The notes: a model not told the origin generated them from the sequence alone. A stretch of 64,000 bases of DNA from Pseudorasbora parva (GCF_024679245.1 NC_090173.1:14511501-14575500); one strand, 5' to 3'. Shown: positions 1 to 49,086, counted from the first letter of the stretch. A program made the numbers and translations.

Positions 1-268
1 TGGCCGCCCATGACCCTGTCGCCGGTTCACCACTGTTACTTCCTTGGGCCACTTTTGATACTGACCACTGCAGACCGGGAACACCCGACAAGAGCTGCAG
101 TTTTCGAGATGCTCTGACCCAGTCGTCTAGCCATCTCAATTTGCCCCTTGTCAAACTTGCTCAAATCCTTACGCTTACCCATTTTACCTGCTTTTAACAC
201 ATCAACTGTGAGGACAAAATTTTCATTTGCTGCCTAATATATCCCACCCATTCCCCCTGTCATAATGT
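1..268. repeat. Dispersed repeat fragment, family not named
   Basis: This is non-coding sequence that I recognise as a common fish dispersed repeat, but I cannot name the family. It ends near the motif gtcataatgttatg. The Tc1 transposase remnant begins directly after it on the minus strand, with no Tc1 terminal repeat between them, so the two repeats are fused and the 3' end of the Tc1 element has been lost. The left part lies outside the window. Confidence 0.5.
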
Positions 269-870
269 TATGTGCAACCTGGATTTGGGGATCCTCTTCC
301 ATTCCTCCTTACAGACCCTCTCCAGTTCTGCCAGGTTGGATTGTAAATGGTGGGCAGCCATTTTCAGCTCTCTCCAGAGATGCTCAATTAGGTTTAAGTC
401 AGGGCTCTGGCTCGGCCATTCAAGAACAGTCACAGAGTTGCTGTGAAGCCACTTCTTCATTATTTTAGCTGTGTGCTTAGGGTCATTATCTTGTTGGAAG
501 GTGAACCTTCGGCCCAGCCTGAGGTCTTGAGCACTCTGGAGATGGTTTTCGTCCAGGATATCACTGTCCTTGGCTGCATTCATCTTTTCCTTGTTTGCAA
601 CCAGTTGTCCCGTCCCTGCAGCTGAAAAACACCCCCACAGCATAATGCTGCCACCACCATGCTTCACTGTTGGGACTGTATTGGACAGGTGATGAGCAGT
701 GCCTGGTTTTCTCCACACAAACTGCTTAGAATTAAAGCCAGAAAGTTCTATCTTGGTCTCATAAGACCAGAGAATCTTATTTCTCACCATCTTGGAGTCC
801 TTCAGGTGTTTTTTTTTTTTTTTAGCAAACTCCATGCGGGCTTTCATGTGTCTTGCACTGAGGAGTGGGG
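260..870 (-). pseudogene. Tc1/mariner transposase, C-terminal part, inactive
   Basis: The minus-strand reading frame encodes the catalytic half of a Tc1-like transposase, the enzyme that cuts and pastes the element at TA sites. Visible motifs are WSYETKIEL, where family members have WSDETKIEL, then QQDNDPKHTA and [15 protein letters not shown]. The second Asp and the final Glu of the DD34E triad are present, but the first Asp is replaced by Tyr, so the protein cannot be active. The frame can be followed in the upstream direction to about 869 (residues PLLSARHMKARMEFA), where a 2-kb insertion interrupts it. The last few residues are encoded by the neighbouring repeat. The N-terminal half lies at 2935-3107, and a middle portion of roughly 60-80 residues is missing. 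Confidence 0.9.
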
Positions 871-1135
871 ATGCACAAAACCATTTTTTTCAGAACCGAT
901 CCAATCCGATACCGATACTTAACTGATACCAATAAGTTGGAGAGAGAACGGGATGATCGAGCGTTTCAGTTAAGGAAGTTGGAGTCCCCAATTTATGTCA
1001 CGGCCAGCTCGTTCTCGGCCGTTACACAAAGTGGATCACACATCGATTTTACAGCGATCATAATCCCTTGGGTTTTTTAAACCATGAGAAATTGAAATCA
1101 ATGAATTGTGTGGTGGTGTCTTATTTTACAACCAC

Positions 1136-1198
1136 TTGGAAATTAAGCATGTGCGAGGAAAGGATAATGTAATTGCTGACGCCCTTTCAAGAGTATAA
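1136..1198 (+). pseudogene. Retrotransposon RNase H, C-terminal end
   Basis: Translation gives residues ending KHVRGKDNVIADALSRV, followed by TAA. This is the conserved end of the Ty3/gypsy RNase H domain, where ADALSR is the classic motif and contains the last catalytic Asp. In most gypsy elements the integrase follows. Here the stop is immediate, and the LTR begins about 195 bp downstream. Either the integrase has been deleted, or the element is of the Gmr1-like type in which integrase precedes RT. Confidence 0.75.
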
Positions 1199-1393
1199 CA
1201 TCCTGATGTCTGTTGCATGTTTCATCTCTTTCATTTTTCATCTCTAGGGCCCAGAGTTGTTGGCAGATGGAGTTGAGTGGTAGATGCTTCATTAATAAGG
1301 AACTACTTGACAATTGTCCTTATTCTCATGAGTTGCTTTAATTAATTAGTTTTTCTTTTTGGATTCTTTGCAGAATCTTTTTGAGGAGGGGGG

Positions 1394-1781
1394 TGTTACG
1401 AGGTGTGTGTGTGTGTGTGTGGGGGGGGGGGGGTAGTCTCCTATCGGTCTCTGAGTGTGTTTGATCGGCTGCAGACGATCATGCTCATTAATTGATTTGT
1501 GGGCGGAAAGTATAAAACTTGCTTATCAGTGCTTCTTTTGGGGGATCATCTCCAGAGGAGTCATTTTAGCGCCACTTTGTTTTGTAAATCATCTCTCCTT
1601 TATCCACATTCCTCACCTTTAGGATTATTATTTTTCCCTTTATTGTTTAAACCCCTAGACATTGTGTTATATTTCTGTACTGATCATAATTGTTTATTTA
1701 ATAAATAATCTTGTAAGCAAATCATTGGTTTGCGTGTGTGATTCTTTTTGTGTAGCGGCCGAGAACGAGCTGGCCGTGACA
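1394..1781 (+). repeat. Gypsy-type LTR, 388 bp
   Basis: The LTR begins TGTTACGAGG and ends GGCCGTGACA, so it has TG...CA borders. The purine tract gaggaggggggg lies directly upstream, where the plus-strand primer would be. An AATAAA lies near the 3' side at about 1700, consistent with an LTR polyadenylation signal. A GT/G microsatellite occurs close to the 5' border (1402-1432). Confidence 0.7.
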
Positions 1782-2934
1782 GATACCAATGCAGTTTTGT
1801 TTAAAAATTGTATGAAGAATTTCTATACCTCAGTGTTTTAAACACAATCTACTAAATACAGACAATTTCATTATAAAAAAAAAAAAAAAAAACACAATTT
1901 ATGACTAAAATACTACTATAAACTAAATGGTGGATAAATTAGATTAGTGGATAATTCAGCTGCAAAAGTTACTCATGGGACTAAAAATCATGGGTGCACA
2001 ATAATTGTATAAAATCTAAATATTTAGTGGAGGGGGGCATACGAGTGAAAAAGTGTAGCTCTAAATCTGGTAAAATGTTACACTTTGTTGTAAAATCAGT
2101 TCGTGAAAAACAAGTAAATACATAGAAATAGGGCCTATATACTAAGAAATTAAATACATTTTAAATGTATAGCGCACCTTTTCAATGAAGCAGCAACATA
2201 TTATAAATAGGGCAGAACAAGAAAAACTATTAATTATCTTTCATAGGGGAAAAGTATTATAATACACAGAGGCACAAAGCGCGTATGCACATCCCGTGCG
2301 CAGGATGATGCACTTGAAGCAACATCGCACAATGCTCCGTCCGCATTGAGAAGTTCAAAACACAAAGGGAAGATATATTATCATAGTTTAGTTAAACTAT
2401 GCAATATTTTGATTGAGACGTTTCTTTTAACAGTTTAACATTTCAGTTAATGTGTGTGAAGAACAATACGATATCTAGCCCAGTGTTGTGATCTAACAGA
2501 CACACGGTAGAAAGTTACGAATTACAGTAATAAATGCCAGCAGATGTTTTATGAAAAGACCATAGAGCGTTATCAACAGATCAAGCATAATAACAGGAAC
2601 AATGAATCATCTTGGAGAGAGTTTCATCGTGCTGACTATCGTAACCGAATGCAACACACAGGTTAAAGCTGAATGGAGAGTGACTGAGCCGCAGCGGAGG
2701 GAAGCATTGACGTAAACTTGAATTTAATAACTTAAATATTTATCTGTACTCATATTAAAATATGAAAGGGTTTCATAACACTTATAATATAGTGCGTGAA
2801 TCGTTGATGCTTTATAATGTTTTTGTGCCTTTTGTGAGGCACTGGGGCTTAACAATAACACAGAATATTATACGCACAGTATCGGATTTGGATCGGCCCT
2901 GTTTGACCGATACACGATCTGGCAAATAATGACA

Positions 2935-3107
2935 GCTCTAGGAAGGGTTCTGGTCATCCCAAGCGTCTTCCATTGAAGGATTATGGAGGTCACTGTGCTC
3001 TTAGGAACCTTAAGTGCAGCAGAAATGTTTTTGTAACCTTGGCCAGATCTGTGCCTTGCCACAATTCCATCTCTGACCTCATGATTCTCATTTACTCTGA
3101 CATGCAC
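2935..3107 (-). pseudogene. Tc1/mariner transposase, N-terminal helix-turn-helix part
   Basis: The minus-strand frame includes HEVRDGIVARHRSGQGYKNI and a segment resembling KVPKSTVTSIILQWK. This is the paired-like DNA-binding domain that recognises Tc1 terminal repeats. It continues to TRTLPRA, where the family motif GRPAKLS should follow, but the reading enters the 2-kb insertion instead. The sequence from 3108 to about 3380 is the 5' flank of the same element and includes the phrase aggggtctgaatac of its terminal repeat. Together with 260-870 it forms one broken element. Confidence 0.85.
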
Positions 3108-3382
3108 TTTGAGTTGTAAGATCTTAAATAGACAGGTGTGTGGCTTTCCTAATCAAGTCCAATCAGTATAATCAAACACAGCTGGACTCAAATGAAGGTG
3201 TAGAACCATCTCAAGTATGATCAGAAGAACTGGACAACACCAGAGTTAAATATATGAGTGTCACAGCAAAGGGTCTGAATACTTAGGGCCATGTGATATT
3301 TCTTTTTTTTTTCGTTTTTAGAACAAATTATTTTAGAAAATGACTGCAATATAACAGAGTGAAAAATTGAAGGGGTCTGAAT

Positions 3383-4890
3383 ACCTGTTTTTTTCTTTCT
3401 TCAATTCTACACACAATACCCCATAAGGACAATGTGAAAGAAGTTTGTTTGAAATCTTTGTACATTCATTAAAAATAAAAAGCGGACAAAAAAATCTAAG
3501 TTACATAAGTATTCACAGCTTTTGCCATGACACTCAAAATTGAGCTCAAGTGCTCCTGTTTCCACAGATCATCCTTTAGATGTTTCTAAAACTTGATTGA
3601 AGTCCACCTGTGGTAAATTCAGTGGATTGGGCATGATTTGGAAATGCACACACCTGTCTATATAAGGTCCCACAGTTTACAGTGCATGTCAGAGCACAAA
3701 CCAAGCCATGAAGTCCAAGGAATTGTCTGTAGACCTCCGAGACAGGATGGCATCAGATCTGGGGAAGGGTACATACACATTTCTTCAGCATTGTCCCAAT
3801 GAGTACAGTGGCCTCCATGTGGTTCACAGTGGAAGAAGTTTGGAACCACCAGGACTGTTCCTAGAGCTGGCCGCACGGCCAAACTGAGCAATCAGGGGAC
3901 ACGGCCCTTAGTCAGGGACTAAGGAGCAAGAACCAGATGGTCACTCTGACAGAGCTCCAGTGTTTCTCTGTGGAGAGAGGAAAACTTACCAGAAGAACAA
4001 CCATCTCTGCAGCACTCCACCAGTCATGTCTGTATGGTAGAGTGGCCCGACGGAAGCCACTCCTCAGTAAAAGGCACATGATAGCCTGCCGGGAGTTTGC
4101 CAAAAGGCACCTGAAGGATTCTCAGATCATGAGAAAATTCTCTGGTCTGATGAAACAAGGTTGAACTCTTTGGCCTGAATGACAAGCATCATATCTGGAG
4201 AAAAAAACAGGCAACGCTTATCACCTGGCCAATACCATTCCTACAGTGAAGCATGGTGGTGGCAGCATCAAGTCAAGATCGAGGGAAAGATGAATTCAGC
4301 AATGTACAGAGAAATCCTTGATGAAAACCTGCTCCAGAGCACTCTGGACCTCAGACTGGACGAAGGATCCTCTTCCAACAGGACAACAACCCTAAGCACA
4401 TAGCCAAGATAACAAAGGAGTCGCTACTGTACAATTCAGTGAATGTCCTTGAGTGGCCCAGCCACAGCCCAGACTTGAACTTGATTGAACATCGCTGGAG
4501 AGATCTGAAAATCACTGTTACCAACGCTCCCCAACCAACCTGAGCTTGAGAGGTCCTGCAAAGAAGAATGGGAGAAACTGCCCAAAAAATATGTGTGCCA
4601 AGCTTGTAGCATCATACTATAAAAGACTTGCGGCCTTAATTGTTGCCAAAGGTGCTTTAGCTAAGTATTTAGCAAAGACTGTGAATACTTGTACATATGT
4701 ACATGTGATTATTGTACTATATATTATTATTTTTAAAATGCAGTTTATTTATTTAATTATAAATTTGCAAAGATTTTAAACAAACTTATTTCACATTGTC
4801 ATTCTGGGGTATTGTTTGTCAAATTGAGGAACTCAAATAATGAATTTGATCCATTTTGGAATAAGGCTGTAACAACAAAATGTGGAAAAA
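3383..4890 (+). mobile_element. Second Tc1/mariner element, degraded, opposite orientation
   Basis: Terminal inverted repeats are visible. The left arm at about 3410-3465 (acacaatacccc, then gacaatgtgaaa and gaagtttgtttgaaatcttt) pairs with the right arm at about 4760-4815 (aaagattttaaacaaactta and ggggtattgt). The right arm extends to about 4890, whereas the left arm is cut off where it abuts the terminal repeat of the first Tc1 element near 3383. The transposase relic lies between the arms. Confidence 0.8.
3708..4690 (+). pseudogene. Tc1 transposase relic with stops and frameshifts
   Basis: The start reads MKSKELSVDLRDRM, typical of Tc1 transposases of this type. The open frame breaks soon after. 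Further family pieces appear in other frames: TLTELQ, RRTTISAALHQSCLYGRVAR and RKPLLSKRHM at about 3940-4080, KHGGGS near 4250, [18 protein letters not shown] at about 4315-4365, and the DDE tail ([15 protein letters not shown]) near 4465-4510. The catalytic region is split by several frameshifts, so no enzyme can be made. Confidence 0.85.
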
Positions 4891-4968
4891 CTGTAGCATT
4901 ACAGTTTATACATACTGGATGCACTGTACACAAATTTCCAGTATAATTAAACAAAATAAGTGAATAAG

Positions 4969-7199
<2,231 letters not shown>

Positions 7200-7289
<90 letters not shown>

Positions 7290-7292
7290 TTA
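7200..7292. repeat. (AT)n followed by poly-T
   Basis: An AT dinucleotide tract of about 72 bp runs straight into about 20 T residues. No coding content. Confidence 0.95.
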
Positions 7293-7574
7293 ATATATTG
7301 CAGGGCTTGGTTTTGACCATTGGGGAATTGACTGGATGGTTGTGGTTTGCTATTGGTCAATCTCAAGTGAGTGACAGGTTGCCCCGCCCTCACACCGGTA
7401 AACACATCATCATGGGCTGGATTCTTGTGCTGTGTTCCAGTTAGTTTTTATTATGCCTTTCATTCGCTAACTTCCCTCCGTCTCCTTCACGCCGATGTGC
7501 GTCACTGCTTATGTTACGTTGCCCATTACTGGCGGAACCTTTGCGATTGGCTGAGCTTGAACACTCTATCCCTT

Positions 7575-8060
7575 TTAAAGGGTTAGTTCACCCAAAAATT
7601 AAATTTATGTTATTAACTCCTCACCCTAATGTCGTTCCACACCCATAAGACCTCAGTTCATTTTCAGAACACAGTTTAAGATATTTTATATTTAGTCCGA
7701 CAGCGTATCTAAGTGTATACACTGTCCATGTCCAGAAAGGGAATAAAAACATTATCAGAGTAGTCCATATGTGACATCAGTTAGTTAATTGTTAGTTCCT
7801 TTGTTTTTAATCCTCAAATAAAGATTAAAACGGTCATGAATCAGCAGATTGATTCATGATTCGGATCGCCAATGTCACGTGATTTCAGCAGTTTGGCAGT
7901 TTGACACGCGATCCAAATCATGAATCAATATGCTGATTCATGACTGTTTGAATCTTTATTTGAGGTTTAAAAACAAACGCGGAAGAGAAGTCAATGCTGA
8001 ATAAAGTCATTTATTAGTTATTTGTTCCCCTAAAAACATTGTTTAATGCAGCATCCTATA
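7575..8060. repeat. MITE-like repeat with a 160-bp palindrome
   Basis: The block opens with the common fish repeat phrase aaagggttagttcaccc. Inside, the stretch from about 7812 to 7972 folds on itself: tcctcaaataaagatt and atgaatcagcagattgattc on the left match caatatgctgattcat and aatctttatttgagg on the right in inverse orientation, with a short loop around 7880. No coding sequence. Confidence 0.6.
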
Positions 8061-8540
8061 TGTACATAGGTGTTTTTTGGGTTGTTTTAAATATTTAAGA
8101 AAATACTTGATATATTGAGTTGTTTGTTGTGGGGTAAACGTGCTATGCTGTGACGTCACAATTTATGCATTGTGGTAAAGCTGCCTGAAGTGTACATGGA
8201 GTAGATTCATTCCCTTGGTCAAAATTGAGGGAGTGAGGGTCTGTCCAAACTTCCCTCGTCCACTTCACACAGTGGAACGCACTTCAAAATGGCGGCATGG
8301 AAGTGATTAAGGAAGTTCGCAAGTGCGTGTCGAAAAGTGGAACGCAGCCATGTTGATGCAAAAGTTATTTTGAGGGAACATGAATAATAATATATATTTT
8401 TTAATGTGCACAGTAGCCTATAGGCTGTTCAATATTATGTAAAAAAGAAAAAAGAAAAGAAGAGAAAATTCTACATTTTTATTTCATTGTGACTTTAAAT
8501 AAGGTCCTTGATGACTTATGGTATTTATCACTTTATCATT

Positions 8541-8552
8541 TACACACACACA

Positions 8553-8596
<44 letters not shown>
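8541..8596. repeat. (CA)n microsatellite
   Basis: A CA dinucleotide run with one interruption (acaaac) near its left end. Confidence 0.95.
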
Positions 8597-8599
<3 letters not shown>

Positions 8600-8600
<1 letters not shown>

Positions 8601-9115
8601 GTAGGGGGGTAGAAAGAAACGGCGTTGATAAACACGCTAAAAAGCGATTATGCGTCTTTATAGCACGCCAAAATGGCATGCGAATTGGTGTGTCATACAT
8701 ACGCCATTTCATGAGATCAGTCTGGATTTTAATTATTGTGTTATGGAGCACGTTTGAGCTTCTGTAAGAACCAAAGAGGTTCATTCTCACTTTACGCAGC
8801 ACATTTAAGCGTCTGTAAGAACCAATGAGGTTAATTCTCGTGTCATGCAGCACGTTGGAGCTTCAGCAAGAACCGATGAGGTTCATTGAATTGATTGAAG
8901 CTCATTGACTTTGTATTAATTTCAAATTAAAAGATTTACTTTAAATTAATCTGTTTTCATACTTTAAAGAAGTTTCAATGTACTAAATGGCAAATTCAAC
9001 ATTACAAATGTGTAATTAATAATGTATTTAAATACATAAAAAAAAGTCTCAATGTAGATTACATTTAAAGTAAAGTTTAGATAAATCCTTGTCAGTACAA
9101 ACTGTGTATCCCTGA
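8600..9115 (+). repeat. Dispersed repeat R1, copy A, with 51-bp minisatellite core
   Basis: The left part (8600-8725) closely matches 21945-22070 in direct orientation, sharing gttgataaacacgctaaaaa and agcacgccaaaatggcat. Next comes a block of about three 51-bp tandem units (8732-8887; gcacgtttgagcttctgtaa, gaaccaaagaggttcatt). The AT-rich tail at 8940-9110 matches 12488-12650 in inverse orientation. I do not recognise the family. Confidence 0.8.
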
Positions 9116-9149
9116 AAAAGTTTCCCCGCGTTCGCAACAATGCCACATG

Positions 9150-9643
9150 CTGTCTGGTTAGTCAGCTCACTAGGATTTGAGACAGCCCTAAAGAGGGCGG
9201 AGGAATAACACTAATACCCACAAATCAAAACACGATCCGCTTCAAGTTTTCTCTCGGTTGGAGAAAGATAGAAGAGTTTGACATGGGGAGTACAAGTCAT
9301 AGAGGATGACAAACTTTTGACTGACATATATTTTCAGGAATGTGTTTTTCTCCATCATGTCCAGATAATGATGGCCAAACTGCAGCCGAAACTTTTCAAA
9401 AGTGCTGGAGAAAGGATTTCTTATGTGAGAGAGAGCAGACCGGGATCTCTGTACAAGTCTGATCGATTCATCAGTTAAGACTTGTGTGCATCTGTTCAAA
9501 ATCTACACGTGCGCTTGCAGGCTAAAAACTTACTGGATTTGAACAAAACTTCAACTAAACCTTATTCCTAACCTGTCATATTGGGTTTACTTACGTTGTG
9601 AAGGACAGAAGACCCGGCATAAGTATTGAATTAAACGGACATC
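9150..9643 (+). promoter_or_regulatory. plpp3-like: Probable promoter and 5' UTR of the PLPP gene
   Basis: This is inferred from its position directly upstream of coding exon 1. The 260 bases before the start codon are not repetitive and carry no intron signal that I can see. An in-frame TAA at 9632-9634 stops upstream reading, and A at position -3 gives the ATG at 9644 a good context. I found no clear TATA box, so the transcription start site cannot be placed. Confidence 0.4.
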
Positions 9644-45265
<35,622 letters not shown>

Positions 45266-46231
45266 CAGACCTGCACACCTGGGAGAGATCGATAGTGATA
45301 GTGAAAGCGGGAGCGATCGGGTGAATTACGGGAACGGGACAAAGAACTTTGGAAGATGTTCAAATCCCCGCAGAGAACCATTTCCCTCCCCTCCCTGAGA
45401 GAGAACAGTTACATTTACATGTCTAACCCTTCAACAAACCCGTCCGCATGGTATCAGCCCTCCATAGATATGATATTTTTATATAAAAAAAAGTTTATCC
45501 TTTATATTTTTTGAAATATGTTCTAGTTGAAGCTGCTAATAATTGTTATACTATAATTTGTCACCTATAGTCCAGGCTCAGTGATTCACATCGTGATTAA
45601 AGTTAATAATCCATATGTAACTCTCAACATGTTAAGCAAGTGTTGAACGTTGGACAAAAATGGACCAATCACAGCAACCCTTGGGCCTCAGACCACACCC
45701 CTTAAGTTTGCTATTGGACCTGGCTAGACCACTGTTCTGGTGCGCTGTTGCACAATCATAGCGGTGTCGATTGTAGACACCCTCTGTTTATAAAAGCACA
45801 GATCTGATGCTAATGCTATTAAGCTTGTGTTGTATTAAGGTGGGCTAAACTCCATGTACTAACCACTTTCACTGCATGAGTGAGACTGAAAGGAGGCTTG
45901 AGCCGACAACCTCCTCACCCCCCTCCGCATAATGAGGGCTTGAATCGCGCCCAAACGCTCAGCGGACCGGGGGTCTATACCTGTGTACCCTTTACTACTC
46001 ATAGCACTTGAATTACACTATGGAATCGTCTAATTACTACAGATAATATTTTATATTTTGTCTTCTTAAATCAGTGTTCTACTTTCTTCCTGCGTTCAGT
46101 GCCATTTGTTTGCGTCTTTGTGTCCCCCGATTTATAATTATTCAGAATGAATGTAAATAAATCATTTTATAAACGATCCAGATTTTCAGAAGTATTATAT
46201 AGCATCACTTTTGTAAGTAATTGTTTTACGT

Positions 46232-46234
<3 letters not shown>

Positions 46235-46293
<59 letters not shown>
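46235..46293. repeat. (TA)n microsatellite in the 3' UTR
   Basis: A pure TA tract of 59 bp, lying inside the predicted 3' UTR of the PLPP gene. Confidence 0.95.
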
Positions 46294-46296
<3 letters not shown>

Positions 46297-46463
46297 TTTA
46301 TTGTTCGTGTTGATCAGGTACGCAGAGTTATTGTTTCTAATTGTTAAAGAGACTAGTGACTGAGCCACAGATTGTCAGAAAGCTATATTCTACTTATCTA
46401 GTTTCATTTCATTTGTTGGTTTCCTCTGTGAAAAGCCTGTAAGGCTGAAATAACCACTGTATT

Positions 46464-46482
46464 AATAAACCAAACCAATAAA
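46464..46482 (+). terminator. Tandem polyadenylation signals
   Basis: Two AATAAA hexamers 13 bp apart, downstream of the stop codon on the coding strand. No other gene is nearby to claim them. Confidence 0.5.
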
Positions 46483-47269
46483 ATGAATGTTCAATCCTTG
46501 TATCTCATTTTGCCCTCCTATATAATGGCAGAACTTACTGCACATCCACCCACACACACTTACGCACAACCACTGTGAGGAAACACACCTGTGACTGTAC
46601 ATTACTATATCTGCGTTGCTTGGCAAGCGTAACCAAGCCAGTAACTTTTAATTTATTGAATTTTGTGCTAAGTCCCAATTCGCCTATTTATACAATACCC
46701 TAAACGTATATGTACTGTTTTTGTGAAGAAGCAGTATATAATAGTAGGCAAGCTTTTGGGACAAACTAGTTGTCGTAGACCTTATTCACAACAGCGACAT
46801 CTTTCATTTTTGACAAGAATGATGAAATAGAGGCTGTGATGGATAGACACCTCTTCAGTGGGTTCATTTTAGGACACAAAAAACTCCAGACAAAATGAGC
46901 TGTGGATTATTATACATCTTTTTTTTCTTTTTTTCTTTTTTTACAGCGGATGCCCTCGAAAACATGGTTGGTTTATCCCTCACACCTGCCATGGCGCTTC
47001 TCTGAATAAGGTCTATAGTTGCGTATTTTAACCCTCATGTGGTGTTCAAAACCCTGTAACACCTGAGGTGTTCCCGGTCAAAAATGACCGGCCCATAAAA
47101 AATAGCTTATAAATCACTAATTATACCCTATTTTCACCCAATCTTGGATTCAATCTTTTTGTCAACTTGTTCTCTTTCAATCAGGACTGGTTTTATATTT
47201 CTGTTTGCATCTGATTAATCGTGGGCCTCATTTATCTGAGAGTGGGCAAGGTCAAAAATGGTCACAATA

Positions 47270-48750
47270 GATTAGATTAGATTAGATTCAACTTTATTGT
47301 CATTACACAAGTACAGGTACAAGGCAACGAAATGCAGTTTGGGTCTAACCAGAAGTGCAATAGTAGAAAGTGCAGTATTTACAGTGGTTGAATAAGTGCA
47401 GGACATGGTTATGTACTGATATAAATAGAGATGATTATTGCTATAAACAGAATATACAGGTTAATATGTGCTATATAAATATAATATACAGATAACTATT
47501 ACTATAAACAGACTATACAGGTGAATATGTACTATGAATATGATCATAGAATCAATGTGTACAATAAGTTAGATTAAGATGAGCAGTGTAGCAATGTATG
47601 ATATAGTGCAAATGAGCATATTCAAGTTAAGGTGGAGTAGTGCAAGATGCTTAAGTAAACAGATGTTGCTGTATTAAACAGTCTGTAGTGCAAATGAACA
47701 TTCCAGTAGTGCAAACGAAGTAAAGGCAGGTGTGAGGAGGGAGAGGAGAGTTAGCCATGTATGAGGGGAGTTGGGTCAGCGAGGGTTAGAGTTCAGCAAA
47801 GAGACAGCTTTTGGAAAAAAAACTGTTCTTTAGTCTGCTGGTCCTGGTCCGGAGGGACCTGAAACGTCTGCCGGAGGGCAGGAGAGTAAACAGTCTGTAG
47901 GCTGGGTGAGAGGAGTCTTTAAGGATGCTGCGAGCTCGATGCAGACAGCGTTTCCTCTGGATGTGCTCGATGGCAGGTAGTGGAGTCCCTGTGATGCGCT
48001 GGGCAGTTTTCACCACCCGTTGCAGTGCCTTGCGCACTGCAAAAGAGCAGCTCCCATACCATACTGTAACACAGTTGGTCAGGATGCTTTCTATTGCGCA
48101 GCGATAGAAGTTCACCAGGAGAGTCGAGGAGAGTTGGTTCTTCCTCAGTGTCCTCAGGAAGGAGAGGCGCTGGTGAGCCTTCTTGACCAGGCTGGAGGTG
48201 TTGGTTGTCCAGGTCATATCCGCAGAGATGTGGATCCCCAGGAACTTGAAACTCGAGACACGCTCAACAGCCGTTCCGTTGATGTGGATGGTGTCGTGTG
48301 TGCCTCTTGAGTCTTTCCTGAAGTCCACGATGAGCTCCTTCGTTTTGGTGGTGTTGAGCAGCAGGTTATTTTCAGTGCACCATGTGGCCAGGTGCTGGAT
48401 CTCCTCCCTATAGGCAGTCTCATCGTTGTTGCTGATGAGACCAATCACCGTAGTGTCGTCTGCAAACTTGATGATGGAATTAGATCCATACACAGGCTTG
48501 CAATCAGAGGTGAAGAGGGAGTAGAGAAACGGGCTAAGCACACAGCCCTGTGGTACACCAGTGTTGAGTGTGATGGACGTGGAGCAGATGGAGCCTGATC
48601 GAACATTCTGGGGTCTGCTGGTCAGGAAGTCCAAAATCCAGTTGCACATTGAGGTGTTGATGCCCAGGTCTCCCAGTTTGGCTATTAACTTGGTTGGGAT
48701 GACAGTGTTGAATGCTGAGCTGAAGTCAACAAACAGCATACGTGCATAAG
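47270..48750 (-). mobile_element. 5'-truncated non-LTR retrotransposon (L2/CR1-like LINE)
   Basis: The element runs on the minus strand. Its 3' end is a short tandem of ATTAGATT-type units at 47270-47288, preceded on the minus strand by the phrase gacaataaagttgaatcta that is typical of this fish LINE tail. The 5' end stops within the RT domain at about 48750, the usual truncation of reverse transcription. About 500 bp of 3' UTR separates the stop codon from the tail. Confidence 0.85.
47786..48739 (-). CDS. LINE reverse transcriptase, partial, open for 317 codons
   Basis: Encodes the palm and thumb of a reverse transcriptase plus the C-terminal region. Visible are [27 protein letters not shown], the catalytic FADD (residues 92-95), [23 protein letters not shown], and the C-terminal CHR-type part ending in [20 protein letters not shown]. 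There are no internal stops, which suggests a fairly recent insertion. Endonuclease and the RT N-terminus are missing, so it cannot move by itself. It belongs to the L2/CR1-related group of fish LINEs by recognition; the clade is not certain. Confidence 0.87.
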   Translation of the reverse strand: MLFVDFSSAFNTVIPTKLIAKLGDLGINTSMCNWILDFLTSRPQNVRSGSICSTSITLNTGVPQGCVLSPFLYSLFTSDCKPVYGSNSIIKFADDTTVIGLISNNDETAYREEIQHLATWCTENNLLLNTTKTKELIVDFRKDSRGTHDTIHINGTAVERVSSFKFLGIHISADMTWTTNTSSLVKKAHQRLSFLRTLRKNQLSSTLLVNFYRCAIESILTNCVTVWYGSCSFAVRKALQRVVKTAQRITGTPLPAIEHIQRKRCLHRARSILKDSSHPAYRLFTLLPSGRRFRSLRTRTSRLKNSFFSKSCLFAEL

Positions 48751-49086
48751 TGTTCTTATTGGGTGTTCTTATAAGTGTTCTTATCTTGGATTCAATCTTT
48801 TTGTCAACTTGTTCTCTTTCAATTAGGAGTGGTTTTATATTTCTGTTTGCATCTGATTAATCGTGGGCCTCATTTATCTGAGAGTAGGCATTTCATTTTT
48901 TGAGTAAAAAACAAATAATTTATAAGTAAATTTGGAAATATGAAAAAAAAAAAATATATGAAAAAAATGGCTACTGTTGATCACACTAGTCTACTCTAAC
49001 GTTTCACCAGGAATTTTGTTTTGAAATTTTTGTTTTGTAAAAAATATGGCACATAGTCACACTTGTGGTGTTCCCGGTCAAAAATG

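Larger units (their letters stand above)
934..1781 (+). mobile_element. Rearranged Ty3/gypsy-type LTR retrotransposon remnant
   Basis: The remnant is a composite. A stretch at 934-990 reads like a charged gag segment (LERERDDRAFQLRKLE). At 996-1041 lies a reverse-complemented copy of the 3' tip of the LTR. An RNase H C-terminus follows at 1136-1198, then a purine-rich tract ending at 1393, then one LTR. The 9-mer GATACCAAT occurs on both sides (925-933 and 1782-1790), so the element entered the older 2-kb repeat. That repeat has GATACC-like motifs of its own, so the true target duplication may be shorter. The inverted LTR tip shows an internal rearrangement or a second, partial copy. Confidence 0.65.
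870..2930. mobile_element. 2-kb insertion splitting the Tc1 copy, hAT-like, degraded
   Basis: This block sits between the two halves of the minus-strand Tc1 transposase. Its ends carry an imperfect inverted match: aaccgatccaatccgata at about 893-910 against the reverse complement of tatcggatttggatcggcc at about 2880-2898. The interior from about 1790 to 2870 is AT-rich with no open frame. A gypsy fragment is nested inside at 934-1781. The GATACC-rich termini suggest a hAT-type non-autonomous element, but I could not define a target-site duplication because the surrounding Tc1 sequence has a deletion at the junction. Confidence 0.45.
45266..46500 (+). other. plpp3-like: Probable 3' UTR of the PLPP gene
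   Basis: The sequence continues without a splice signal that I would trust. Two AATAAA signals lie close together at 46464-46469 and 46477-46482, followed by a T-rich stretch, so cleavage near 46500 is plausible. This gives a 3' UTR of about 1.2 kb containing a (TA)n tract. Confidence 0.55.

Noticed and set aside
47925..48749. Plus-strand frames over the LINE
   Set aside because: Antisense shadows of the reverse transcriptase frame.
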